A DNA stretch of 64,000 nt from Sporocytophaga sp. (GCF_017745095.1 NZ_JAGHZZ010000006.1:248001-312000); one strand, 5' to 3'. Shown: positions 17,228 to 26,266, counted from the first letter of the stretch. Numbers and translations are program-made. The notes: generated by a model from the letters alone, not told the origin.

Positions 17228-20200
17228 TGAGTATATACCCCTTAATAGTTTCTTTAAACATTTGTAAAGTTTCATTTTCAGACATATGACCTTCTTTAAA
17301 TAATTCAAATGCAGCTTTTAAATTGTCCATTAAGCGAGTATTGCTTTTGACAGCTTCTAGATCTCTGTTTGTAACCTTTTTCTTTTTGTCTGTTTCTAAA
17401 TTTCCTTCATTATCTACTAAACGAGGATCAACTTGCTTTATATCTTCTTTTATTGTAGGATTCATTCGTGCATCTGAGCCTCCTTGTGTCATTGACATGT
17501 GATCGAAAGCACTTATTGGTGGAAGACTCTTTTCTTTTGCCATTTTTTCTTCTTCAGCAAGCACGTCACTTTTGGTAACTAAAAGGTGAGTAATATGAGC
17601 TATTGAATATCTGCTTGGTTCGGCAACCATTGCAGCTAGAAACATAGCCGTTTTATCCTCCGAAAGTCCTATAGGATTAGGTAAAGCTTCAAAAACGCTT
17701 TTCATTTGTGAAGGAGAAATATTAAAGTTTTTATAATTATATCCTCCTTCAACGTCATTTAAAGGTCCAATTCTGTAAAAATGCTTATTCCCCTCTTTTA
17801 CAGGCTCATTTCGCCTTTCTTTATCTTTGTGTTTTATCCCATTTTCATAAAGATTACTATCAAGATAGTATGCACCACCTCCAGTAACCCGATTCGGATA
17901 TATATAATAATTCAGACTTTGATCTACAAAGAATTTATATCCTAATGCAGTAAATACGTTATTATCATAATATTTGGCCCCACAAGCAACGGAATATTCA
18001 ATCTGAATACTTGCCAAAGCATCATGAGCATCTTTGGCCTCTTTGCCTATTTTTTCTTCCTCTTTTTTCTTATCAATTGTAGCTTGTAGCTTTAATTTTT
18101 CATCTTGAACGTTAGTATTATTTTTTTCTCCAGAAGACCTTTTTGTGGAAACTTCTTTAGACTTTTGTTCTTGTGTCGCAAGTTTATTTTCCTCAATCTT
18201 CTCCTTAGAAAACCCCTTATACATCTCCCTGCCTAGTTCTTTTAATGCTCTATTCAATATAACAACAAACTTCTTATCGTCCTCAGGATTTTCGAGCATT
18301 ATAACACCATCTGCAGTTGTATTGTTAGGAGCGATGGTAACTCTGATGCTTATCTTCTTATCATTTTCAACTTTGCCTATTGGTTCAAATGTAATACTTG
18401 TTTTTAGTGAATCTTTTAAACGCTTATTATATTCAGCTTCGAGCTCTTTTGCCTGTGCTAATTTTTCATTGTATTCGGCTTCAACTTTCTTAGCTTTTGG
18501 AGGAGATTGAAGCTGTTTAATAATTTGCTGAACATAAACCTTATGCTCCTTCCTATCAACATCCGTTGTCTTATCATCTCCCTTATCCTTCTCAAAATCC
18601 TTCTTCGTATCCTCTGCTTTCTCTTTATGCTTGTCCTTATCTTTTGCCTTGTCTTTATCTTTGCCTAGCAGCTTGCCTGCTATCTTCTTAACCTTATTGG
18701 TAATAAAATCAATAACCTTATCAATCACCTGATCAATCGGCTTCCTGATCCTGTGAATGATCTTCGTAATTCTTTCAGCTATACCACTCAGGTTTAGCTG
18801 TTGAGCAATGAAGTCAAGAATCAGAGGAATGGTCTGAGCCATTGTCTTCTCAATAAATGCAGATGCCTGACCAAGTGCTCCGCTGGCAATAGCTGCGATG
18901 GAATCAAAAACAGAGTTAACAAAGGCAAGTATTCTGTCCCAGTTATTGACAAGGAAAATAACACCATTGTAAATCCCCAATACAGCCTGAACAATAGCTC
19001 CTGCAGGGTTGATCATCGTCGCAAGTCTGATAAGACCTTGCTTGATCATATTGGTGATAGCCCACTCTTTGGCGCCTTCAATGAATTCGATTTTGATAGA
19101 ATCTGCCTTATCAGCCATCATGTCGTACATGGCAATAGGACCTTTCTCTTTCACTTCCATCATCATTTCGACACCTGTCTCAGCCATCTGCACTTTGTCT
19201 TCTCCAACCTTGTTGCTAAGCTTGCTTCTGAGGCTTGCATAAGTAAGACCTAGTACCTGAAGGGTCAATGATACAATCCCTTTAAGGTCAAACTTTTCAG
19301 GTAATTGTATCGGAAGGGAGTTAAGCTGACCTGTAAGCCAGTTCATGAAGCCTTCACCAAGGTGCTTCATGATGTTTGCGCCGAAGTTCTTAACACCTCC
19401 GCCAACAGCAGCAGCAAGGTTTTTAAGGAACTGTATAGGATCACTTACTACAGCAGTAAGAACAGCTTTCCCCTTGTTGATTATGCCCATGATTTCGTCT
19501 GCACTGTGGCCTGCAGTTTCAAGGGCCCATTTAAAAAATTTAAGTGCGGCATCAACCAGAAGATCACCCATTTTAGAAAGGAAACCAGACATCTCCTCTT
19601 TCATCTTTTCGATCTTCTTGTCAATATTGGCTATGGCTTCAGCACGTTTCTTGGCAAGTTCTTCTTTAAGTTCCTCAGCAGCTTTGTTTACTTTCTCATC
19701 AAGTTCATCAAGTTTTTTCTTGATTTCTTTTTCAGCCTCTTCTCCTATCTTCTGCAGAGCCGGACTAAGGCCTTTTACATATTCTTCAATCTCTTTCCTT
19801 GCATTGGCAATTAATGTTTTGCATTCATCAATTACCTTCTGACTATCGTTTATTATTTTAGAAATTGCTCCATCTATTCTTGTAATATAGATTGCTTTTT
19901 CTTCTTCAAATATCTGCTTTACTTCAGGAAGATCATCTATTCCCAGGAACCAGTCACGGACTTTATTGAACTTACCTCCAACACCTGAATAGCGTTCATC
20001 TTTGAACTTCTCCATTTTAGTGTTGACATTGTTCTCAAATGCAGAAGACGCTGATGCTTCCTCTCTGTCAAAGGCTGCAAGCGAATCGGTCTTGAGTTTG
20101 GTGAGTTTATCCTGAACCTGTTTGTTTACATCTTCATAGATCTTGTTGATGTGATCGGTAACCTCTTTCTTCTTGTCTTCCAGACTTCCCTTTGTCCCTA

Positions 20201-21929
20201 CCTGGCTTCCACGCGCGCTGCCCAATCCGGCTGCACGCTCTTTCTCCATCTTGCCTTTTTCATCAGCTTCTTTCTTTTGAAGCTCCGCCTCGTTCTTGCC
20301 GTGCAGTTCTTTCTCTTCTGAACGTAAATTACCAGGCTCTTCCTTGGCTTTTTTATCTATATCTTTCTGAATCTTTTTGGCTTCAAAAAGGTCACCGGAA
20401 TCAACCAGATCCAGATGTTCCTGTTTGATACCTTCTTTTTTCAGAAGATTATCAGACTCGGTAAGATAAGAGTTAAGATCTATAGACTTTTCATCTACTT
20501 TTGGTATAAGATTATTTCCTGGATTAATTTCAGGAGTTGCAGGAGCTTGTTCTATGTCTGCAAAAGGAACAGATTTGCGAGGCTCATCAGGCTGTGGAGT
20601 CTTATCAAGGACTTCAAAGGTTCCTGTCACTTCACCTGCTTTGGCATCAATCGCTGCCTTTACCTTATCCCCAATTTTAGAGGCGACACGATTGTCTTTG
20701 AAATTATCTACATCTTCTACCTTCTGAGGCAATGATGCCTGTAAGGATTGATTGAGCGTAGACTTTGCTTCATCTTTATTTACTTCAGGAGCTTCGGCTT
20801 CGGCAACTTTGCCTACCTGTCCGGCATTGACCTCTGCTTCTTTCTCTGATGTTTTTTCTACAACAGCTCCTTTGGTCTTATCCAGTTTGGTTGTAGCGTC
20901 TTCTTTCTTTTTCTGATTAGTGCTTAAGCCTCCTATCTTCGAGCCAGCCTGAGCTGCCTTAGCTTTGGAATGAGCTTCCAGATGGGTCTTTTCTTTTTTA
21001 TCAAGAGCAGTATTTTCCTGTTCAACCCGCTCTGGTCCTCCATCCATAGAGGCATCAGCCATATCGATAATTCTTCCTCCGCTTCCACCACCACTTGTTG
21101 CTTTTTTCTCTGGCTCCGGAAGATCTTCTGCTGATGCTGACTTCTCTTCAACAGAAGCAGCGCTTGCCTTACTCTCTGCACCTACAAGAGAAGGTAGCTC
21201 TTGTGCCTTTCCTGAATTATCTGAATTATTATCCGAAGGAGTTGCGGACTGAGCATGTTCAGGCTGTTCTGCAACATCAGCCTTTTCCTCTGAATCGCTT
21301 TCTTCTGATTTGCTTTCCGCTGATTCGCTTTCTTCCGATTTACTTTCTTCCGAGGTATTTGAATTTGGAACAGCAGGCTTTTCCTTGTTTGTTGGCGTTT
21401 CTGCCTTTGCATTGGCTCCAGCTGCTGCCTCAGCGGTAGCTGGAGGAGCAGTTACACTATCTCTGGAATCGTTGGCAGGACTGGCTGTATTTTGAGGTTC
21501 TTCAAGATCTTTGGCCTCAGTCTTTTTAGGACTTAAAGCTGAAATAGGTACTACTGATTCCCTTCCATCCGGCTCTGCTGATGTCTTTGAATCAGGACTG
21601 GCGGCTGATTGAGGATCTGGATCTGAAGCAGCAGGTGTTTGAGGTGCTTTAATCTCCGGTTCTTTTGTTGAGGATGCCGCCGCTTTCTCTTCCTCCTCTT
21701 TCAGTTTTTTTGATATCCTGAATAATAACCGATATAATTTCTCTTCATGAGAATCATCTACAACCTGAGATTGTCTGCTATCTTTTTTTTCTACGACATC
21801 TTTATGATCATAGAAATCAACATCAGCAGGACTATATCCATATTGATTCCTGACATTGCCCTGATATCCATATTGTGTGGAATTTTGTCGGGTATCTTCT
21901 TTTACCGGTATTTTAACTTTCTTTGCCAA
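17220..21929 (-). CDS. Giant polymorphic toxin, contractile-injection-system cargo-like
   Basis: The product has 1569 residues without a signal peptide. Residues ~1-85 are polar and Tyr/Gln-rich. Residues ~85-300 are a low-complexity Ala/Ser/Glu/Lys/Pro tract with SEESE-type repeats. Residues ~300-830 are charged and largely coiled-coil. Residues ~830-1000 form a hydrophobic helical core (ALKFFKWALETAGHSADEIM, DLKGIVSLTLQVLGLTY) that I recognise from DUF4157-containing eCIS cargo toxins. Residues ~1001-1130 are the box repeated downstream. Residues ~1130-1569 are the unique toxin tail, of no family I can name. No DUF4157 HExxH, Rhs repeats, PAAR or T9SS tail is visible. Two YbjN-like genes follow. 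Export by an injection system encoded elsewhere is inference. Confidence 0.75.
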   Translation of the reverse strand: MAKKVKIPVKEDTRQNSTQYGYQGNVRNQYGYSPADVDFYDHKDVVEKKDSRQSQVVDDSHEEKLYRLLFRISKKLKEEEEKAAASSTKEPEIKAPQTPAASDPDPQSAASPDSKTSAEPDGRESVVPISALSPKKTEAKDLEEPQNTASPANDSRDSVTAPPATAEAAAGANAKAETPTNKEKPAVPNSNTSEESKSEESESAESKSEESDSEEKADVAEQPEHAQSATPSDNNSDNSGKAQELPSLVGAESKASAASVEEKSASAEDLPEPEKKATSGGGSGGRIIDMADASMDGGPERVEQENTALDKKEKTHLEAHSKAKAAQAGSKIGGLSTNQKKKEDATTKLDKTKGAVVEKTSEKEAEVNAGQVGKVAEAEAPEVNKDEAKSTLNQSLQASLPQKVEDVDNFKDNRVASKIGDKVKAAIDAKAGEVTGTFEVLDKTPQPDEPRKSVPFADIEQAPATPEINPGNNLIPKVDEKSIDLNSYLTESDNLLKKEGIKQEHLDLVDSGDLFEAKKIQKDIDKKAKEEPGNLRSEEKELHGKNEAELQKKEADEKGKMEKERAAGLGSARGSQVGTKGSLEDKKKEVTDHINKIYEDVNKQVQDKLTKLKTDSLAAFDREEASASSAFENNVNTKMEKFKDERYSGVGGKFNKVRDWFLGIDDLPEVKQIFEEEKAIYITRIDGAISKIINDSQKVIDECKTLIANARKEIEEYVKGLSPALQKIGEEAEKEIKKKLDELDEKVNKAAEELKEELAKKRAEAIANIDKKIEKMKEEMSGFLSKMGDLLVDAALKFFKWALETAGHSADEIMGIINKGKAVLTAVVSDPIQFLKNLAAAVGGGVKNFGANIMKHLGEGFMNWLTGQLNSLPIQLPEKFDLKGIVSLTLQVLGLTYASLRSKLSNKVGEDKVQMAETGVEMMMEVKEKGPIAMYDMMADKADSIKIEFIEGAKEWAITNMIKQGLIRLATMINPAGAIVQAVLGIYNGVIFLVNNWDRILAFVNSVFDSIAAIASGALGQASAFIEKTMAQTIPLILDFIAQQLNLSGIAERITKIIHRIRKPIDQVIDKVIDFITNKVKKIAGKLLGKDKDKAKDKDKHKEKAEDTKKDFEKDKGDDKTTDVDRKEHKVYVQQIIKQLQSPPKAKKVEAEYNEKLAQAKELEAEYNKRLKDSLKTSITFEPIGKVENDKKISIRVTIAPNNTTADGVIMLENPEDDKKFVVILNRALKELGREMYKGFSKEKIEENKLATQEQKSKEVSTKRSSGEKNNTNVQDEKLKLQATIDKKKEEEKIGKEAKDAHDALASIQIEYSVACGAKYYDNNVFTALGYKFFVDQSLNYYIYPNRVTGGGAYYLDSNLYENGIKHKDKERRNEPVKEGNKHFYRIGPLNDVEGGYNYKNFNISPSQMKSVFEALPNPIGLSEDKTAMFLAAMVAEPSRYSIAHITHLLVTKSDVLAEEEKMAKEKSLPPISAFDHMSMTQGGSDARMNPTIKEDIKQVDPRLVDNEGNLETDKKKKVTNRDLEAVKSNTRLMDNLKAAFELFKEGHMSENETLQMFKETIKGYILNE
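18541..18925 (-). repeat. Toxin-array box 1 (within the active toxin gene)
   Basis: This encodes roughly residues 1001-1130 of the giant toxin: FVNSVFDSIAAIASGALG, the helical MAQTIPLILDFIAQQLNL, IRKPIDQVIDKVIDFITN and a Lys/Asp-rich linker ending DVDRKEH. It is the reference copy for boxes 2-5, and similarity to boxes 4 and 5 continues further upstream to about 18985. The sequence after RKEH is specific to each toxin. Confidence 0.92.
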
Positions 21930-22058
21930 GAATCAAAAATATGGTTGAATTAAAAATGGAACATTTAAACAGAATATTCTCCTTAAATGTAATAAGTTAG
22001 ATCCTATTTTGCCAGAAAATATGTAAAAAGAAGCTTGGGCAATATGAAAACTTTCCGA

Positions 22059-22427
22059 TCAGTCTTCTACAATCCACCAATGGTTTCCAAAAGGATCTTC
22101 AAATCCGCCTGAATATCCATATTCTTTCTTTTCTGGAGCCATCAGAGCAGTGGCCCCATTTTCCAAAGCTTTTTGATATACGTTGTTTACATCTGTCACG
22201 TAGATATACATACCAGCAGTTTTTTCCGTCCAGGTCTCCCCTGCTTGTGCAAACATGATTACGGCATCGTGAATCTTTAGTTCGCCGTGCATAATTGTAT
22301 CTTTTTCTCCCGGAACAATCAATTGTTCCTTTGCACCAAATACAATTTTAGTAAAATCCATAAAAGCCTTAGACTTTTTCAAAATAAGGTAAGGCATAAC
22401 AGGAAGATAATTCTGCGGAATGTTCAT
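22059..22427 (-). CDS. VOC (glyoxalase/PhnB-like) family protein
   Basis: The product has 122 residues from the ATG at 22427 (MNIPQNYLPVMPYLILKKSK). A frame reaching back to 22484 would add a hydrophobic stretch not found in the family. The motifs follow PhnB-like VOC proteins: YLILKKSKAFMDFTKIVFGA, the HGELKIHDAVIMFAQAGE strand pair, the YIYVTDVNNVYQKALENGA helix and the GFEDPFGNHWWIVED end. The conserved Glu/His metal-ligand positions appear present. These small enzymes act on diverse small molecules, so the substrate is unknown. It stands alone upstream of the toxin gene on the same strand, with about 130 bases between. Confidence 0.8.
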   Translation of the reverse strand: MNIPQNYLPVMPYLILKKSKAFMDFTKIVFGAKEQLIVPGEKDTIMHGELKIHDAVIMFAQAGETWTEKTAGMYIYVTDVNNVYQKALENGATALMAPEKKEYGYSGGFEDPFGNHWWIVED

Positions 22428-22741
22428 AAGTTGAATTGGAGAGATTAAGTAAGTATACTTCAACAATAATAAGATTTTATACAATTATTCCGATGAAGGC
22501 AGGATTATTTTTAAAAAATTCCTCTGATTTTAAATAGGGATTTACTTAAATTTAATCTTTGAACTCAAGCCCTCATCGATGACAGTTAACAAAGTAGTTG
22601 AGGCATTTAGAGTTTAGATATTTTTTCAATCTTTATATCTTATTTCTTTGCTGAATAAGCTAACCGAAGAGCTGTTGCGAACAATTATTATCACAGGAGC
22701 TTCCGTTTTAACTTCAAAAAATATCAATACAAAATAGATAT
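22428..22741. other. Intergenic stretch without recognisable gene
   Basis: About 310 AT-rich bases lie between the VOC gene start and the mtaB terminator. Both strands carry only short frames with no familiar motif. I see no repeat of the toxin boxes here. Confidence 0.6.
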
Positions 22742-22779
22742 AAAACTAAAAGCTGAAGTCTCCTTCAGCTTTTAGTTTT
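22742..22779 (-). terminator. Strong rho-independent terminator of mtaB
   Basis: A perfect 17-bp inverted repeat (AAAACTAAAAGCTGAAG and its complement) flanks a 4-base loop. It overlaps the last codon of mtaB, with a T-run on the minus strand. Confidence 0.85.
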
Positions 22780-24100
22780 ATTTATGAATTAATTGTTCTG
22801 TTTCTGCCTCTTCAATTTCAGCTATGCCTTCACTATTAATTCCGGTAAGCCTTATCTTTTTCATTTCATTCACCAGCACCGGATCATATTTAGCAGTTAC
22901 CTTGACATAGTTTTCAGTAAACCCGAACATCATACCGTTTTCTTCATCCGCTTCAAAAAGTACCGTCTTTGTTTTTGATAACTGCTCTTCATAAAACTTG
23001 CGTCTTTTCTTCTCTGAAAGGCTTCTCAACATTTTTGAACGTTCATTTCTTTCAGCCATCGGAACCTTTCCTGCCATTTTCACCGCATGGGTATTGGCTC
23101 TTTCACTATAGGTAAATACATGCAAATAGGAAACATCCAATTCATTCAGAAAATTATAGGTATCAAGAAAATCCTCATGAGTTTCACCGTTAAATCCTAC
23201 GATAACATCAACGCCTATACAACAATCAGGCATCACAGATTTTATAGCTTCAACCCTTTCCTTATACAATTCTCTTTGGTATCTTCTTCTCATCAGTTTG
23301 AGCATTTTGTTACTTCCTGATTGAAGAGGTATGTGAAAATGAGGTACAAATCTATTTGACTTAGATACAAAGTCTATGATTTCATTGGTAAGCAAATTAG
23401 GCTCAATACTGGATATCCTTATTCTTTCAATTCCATCAACATTATCCAGTTCTTTAACTAAATCAAAAAATGTATTGACTTTTTCTCCATTAATAATTCC
23501 GTAATCACCAATATTAACGCCGGTAAGGACAACTTCCTTAACTTCTGTAGCAGCTATTTCACGTGCACCTGCAAGAATATTTTCTATAGTGTCACTTCTG
23601 CTATTCCCACGTGCGAGAGGAATAGTACAGAATGAACAAGAGTAATCACAACCATCCTGAACTTTAAGAAAGGTTCTTGTCCTGTCTCCATAAGAATAAG
23701 CTTGATTAAATGAAGTTGCGTCTTTTATTTCAGATGCGAATACCTCGCCTTTATCTTTTTTCTCAAAAGTGCCAAGCAATTCAATCAATCTGAATTTTTC
23801 CGCAGCTCCCAAGACGGCATCAACTCCGGGGATTTCAGAAATTTCTTTAGGCTTTAATTGGGCATAACAGCCTATCACTGCAATGAAAGCATCAGGAGAA
23901 TATTTAAGCGCTTCTTTTACAACCTTTTTGCATTTCTTATCTGCATTTTCGGTCACCGAACATGTATTAATGACATATACATCTGCTTTTTCCTGAAATT
24001 CAACCTTTTGAAAGCCATTCGTTTCAAAGAGCCTTCCAATGGTAGAGGTTTCAGAAAAGTTTAATTTGCAGCCAAGGGTATAAAAAGCTACTTTTTTCAT
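22778..24100 (-). CDS. mtaB: tRNA ms2t6A methylthiotransferase MtaB
   Basis: The product has 440 residues. It follows the methylthiotransferase layout: an N-terminal UPF0004 domain with three cluster cysteines (YTLGCKLNFSE, NTCSVTENADKKC, VIGCYAQL), a radical SAM core with CDYSCSFCTIP near residues 150-160, and a C-terminal TRAM-like domain. GCKxN with NTCxVT marks the MtaB branch rather than MiaB or RimO. The enzyme adds a methylthio group to threonylcarbamoyladenosine 37 in tRNAs using SAM and two Fe-S clusters. The length is as expected. It starts 13 bases after the sulfatase gene on the same strand, so the two may be co-transcribed. Confidence 0.93.
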   Translation of the reverse strand: MKKVAFYTLGCKLNFSETSTIGRLFETNGFQKVEFQEKADVYVINTCSVTENADKKCKKVVKEALKYSPDAFIAVIGCYAQLKPKEISEIPGVDAVLGAAEKFRLIELLGTFEKKDKGEVFASEIKDATSFNQAYSYGDRTRTFLKVQDGCDYSCSFCTIPLARGNSRSDTIENILAGAREIAATEVKEVVLTGVNIGDYGIINGEKVNTFFDLVKELDNVDGIERIRISSIEPNLLTNEIIDFVSKSNRFVPHFHIPLQSGSNKMLKLMRRRYQRELYKERVEAIKSVMPDCCIGVDVIVGFNGETHEDFLDTYNFLNELDVSYLHVFTYSERANTHAVKMAGKVPMAERNERSKMLRSLSEKKRRKFYEEQLSKTKTVLFEADEENGMMFGFTENYVKVTAKYDPVLVNEMKKIRLTGINSEGIAEIEEAETEQLIHK

Positions 24101-24113
24101 ACTGCAAATTTAC

Positions 24114-25949
24114 TTATTTATTCAGATAATCCTGAAAAGAAACCTGCAAATAAGCCCTTCCATTTTTAATAGACTGAGTATCACCCGTTCCTTCTTTGAA
24201 TACAGGCTGATTAGAGATATTATCATACACCACTTTGCAACTGTCATTCATAAGCCCAAATCCATTATTAAATGCGTAGTATGCAAATGGATTTTTACAC
24301 GGGGAAAACAAATCTCTGCTAAAGCGGAATCCTTCAGAAGTTTTGTCAAACTGAGTTAAAAGAGTGCTTGCAAGATCCGTTTGAGATCCCATTTGAGTGA
24401 TAACTGTATCTTTTTTCTCAAGTGCCCCGCCCAACCAAAGCATCGGTATTTTGAATTCCTGAGGTTGATGAGTTGCGATATCATTTCCAGGCATAGCATG
24501 CCCGTGATCAGCAGTAATAATGATAAGTGTATTATCCCACCAAGGTTGCTTCTTTGCTTCATCTATAAAAGCTCCTATACTTGCATCAGTATAATGAAGA
24601 GAATTTAGAAACATTCTTTCTCTGGTATCAGGCGATAGGAGAGGTTTCTCGGGAATCTCAAAGGGTTCATGACTGCTTAATGTAAATAAAGTATTAAAGA
24701 ATGGTTCTTTAAATGATTTTGTATCATGTAGCATTCTGTTTAATACTATTTCATCATGCGCTCCCCACTTGGAATTTTGTTCTTTTTTATCAAATGCTTC
24801 AATTCCTGTAAGCTTGTCAAAGCCGCAGTGACACAGGTAAGACTTGATATTGGCGAACTCCATTTCTCCTCCATAATAAAAAGAAGTATAGTATTTATCC
24901 TTCTTAAATTGTGATGGAAGTGTTGACAATTTGGTCGTCTTTCCGGGAAATGTTATGATAGATGTTGTTGGCTGTGCCGGATATCCGCTCAGCAAAGCGA
25001 TGATTCCCTTTTCACTTCTATCACCGCTTGCATAAATATTATCAAAGTAAACCCCTTCTTTGATCAACTCTTTAAACCTTGGAGTAATCTGCTTTCCTTC
25101 TACATCATTCAAAGCCTTTGCAGTAAAGCTCTCCCATATGATTAGGATAATATTTTTCTTCCCTTCTTTTAAAATTCTTATAGAAGGTGTATTCTCTTTT
25201 TGGTATAATGAATTGACAACATTCTCACTATCTTCTTTACTCAAAAACACAAAAGGGTTTTTAGTACTGTAAGTTTTCTCAAGAAGCGAATGAGTAAGGT
25301 TCCATGGAACATTAACAGCCGCCTGATTTAAAAAGCTATTGGTTGAGAAATAAACCGCACTCTGATTGATAGGTGCAAGCTGAAGACCTCCCCTGATAAG
25401 AATGATCAGAGATGCAGTAAGAGGAAGTACAAGAAAGATAGCTCCGATACTTTTCTTTTTTGTATCCACATTTTTAAAAACTAAATAGAATAGAAAGAAA
25501 GAAGAAAAGATTAATAACGCCAGTATTCCCAATAAAAGACTTACAGGAGAAGCGCCTGCCGATGCAAGCATTTCTCCTGGAGTATTTATATATTTCAGTG
25601 GAGTCGCATCCAGACGATACCCCCAGAATGAAAAGAGCTCCAGATCTATTATATGGAGAAAAGTCACCAGGGAAGCCAACGCTAGTGTGTATATTTTAAT
25701 AATCTTTTTAAAAAGATTAAAATTCTGAAAAAACGAAGAAACAGCGATTAGCAGAAAAGGCAAGATTGAGAAATATGCCGTAATAGACAAATCAAGTCTA
25801 AGTCCATAAAAAAGGACCTTCAGACTATTAACCAGACCAAATTCTGAATAGGTTTTAAAATGATAAATCAAGAATAAAACCTTTGCAAGAAGGAAAAAAG
25901 CTACCCAGAAAAACAGGTATCTGAAAATATATTCAATTCTAGCTTTCAC
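24114..25949 (-). CDS. LTA-synthase-like membrane sulfatase-family protein
   Basis: The product has 611 residues. The first ~190 hold about five membrane helices, followed by an extracytoplasmic alkaline-phosphatase/sulfatase domain. Metal-site motifs include IILIIWESFTAKAL, the nucleophile region ASGDRSEKGIIALLSGYPA (Ser where LtaS has Thr), WGAHDEIVLNRML, and IIITADHGHAMPG with the Asp-His pair. Family members transfer phosphoglycerol or phosphoethanolamine to envelope polymers. In a Gram-negative Bacteroidota a lipoteichoic acid role is unlikely, so lipid A or glycan decoration is the better guess. It precedes mtaB by 13 bases. Substrate and donor are not determined by the sequence. Confidence 0.85.
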   Translation of the reverse strand: MKARIEYIFRYLFFWVAFFLLAKVLFLIYHFKTYSEFGLVNSLKVLFYGLRLDLSITAYFSILPFLLIAVSSFFQNFNLFKKIIKIYTLALASLVTFLHIIDLELFSFWGYRLDATPLKYINTPGEMLASAGASPVSLLLGILALLIFSSFFLFYLVFKNVDTKKKSIGAIFLVLPLTASLIILIRGGLQLAPINQSAVYFSTNSFLNQAAVNVPWNLTHSLLEKTYSTKNPFVFLSKEDSENVVNSLYQKENTPSIRILKEGKKNIILIIWESFTAKALNDVEGKQITPRFKELIKEGVYFDNIYASGDRSEKGIIALLSGYPAQPTTSIITFPGKTTKLSTLPSQFKKDKYYTSFYYGGEMEFANIKSYLCHCGFDKLTGIEAFDKKEQNSKWGAHDEIVLNRMLHDTKSFKEPFFNTLFTLSSHEPFEIPEKPLLSPDTRERMFLNSLHYTDASIGAFIDEAKKQPWWDNTLIIITADHGHAMPGNDIATHQPQEFKIPMLWLGGALEKKDTVITQMGSQTDLASTLLTQFDKTSEGFRFSRDLFSPCKNPFAYYAFNNGFGLMNDSCKVVYDNISNQPVFKEGTGDTQSIKNGRAYLQVSFQDYLNK

Positions 25950-26116
25950 AGTTAAATATTATTTGAAATTAGATTACAAAGTTGGGGATAAAATAATTCA
26001 ATCATAAAATTTGTTATGAGAATTAGAAAAAATATTAAAAAACTAATTCTCTGGCCTTTAAAAAGATAGAACTGACAAAGAAGCAATTATGACAGGGAAT
26101 TACTCAAAAAAATGTG

Positions 26117-26165
26117 TTTTTTTAGAAAAACTCATTTATTTTTAATGGAATTTTTCTAAAAAAAA
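26117..26165. promoter_or_regulatory. Inverted repeat upstream of glnN
   Basis: TTTTTTTAGAAAAA (26117-26130) and its exact complement (26151-26164) flank a 20-base spacer, about 100 bases before the glnN start. A related ATTTTTAGAAAAAAAA stretch occurs at 29873-29888 before another gene. It may be an operator or an mRNA hairpin. The AT-rich context weakens the case. The rest of 25950-26266 is a divergent promoter region without a gene. Confidence 0.4.
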
Positions 26166-26266
26166 TCTGTTTTTAGGTCAAAACGACAAAAAAACATTAG
26201 AATAACCGACCAAATAATAAAAATTTCATATTTTTACCACAAAACCAAAAATTCAAAAATCCTAAT

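Noticed and set aside
17228..17308. Longer N-terminus for the first YbjN-like gene
   Set aside because: The extra 27 codons lie completely within the end of the toxin gene in another frame, and the ATG overlapping the toxin stop is a typical coupled start.
19009..21495. Plus-strand frames of 70-170 residues opposite the giant toxin gene
   Set aside because: They mirror the low-complexity and coiled-coil codons of the toxin gene and show no domains or start signals of their own.
10000..22000. Mobile element or prophage explaining the repeated region
   Set aside because: No transposase, integrase, terminal inverted repeats or tRNA attachment site is visible. The repeats all encode the same toxin segment.
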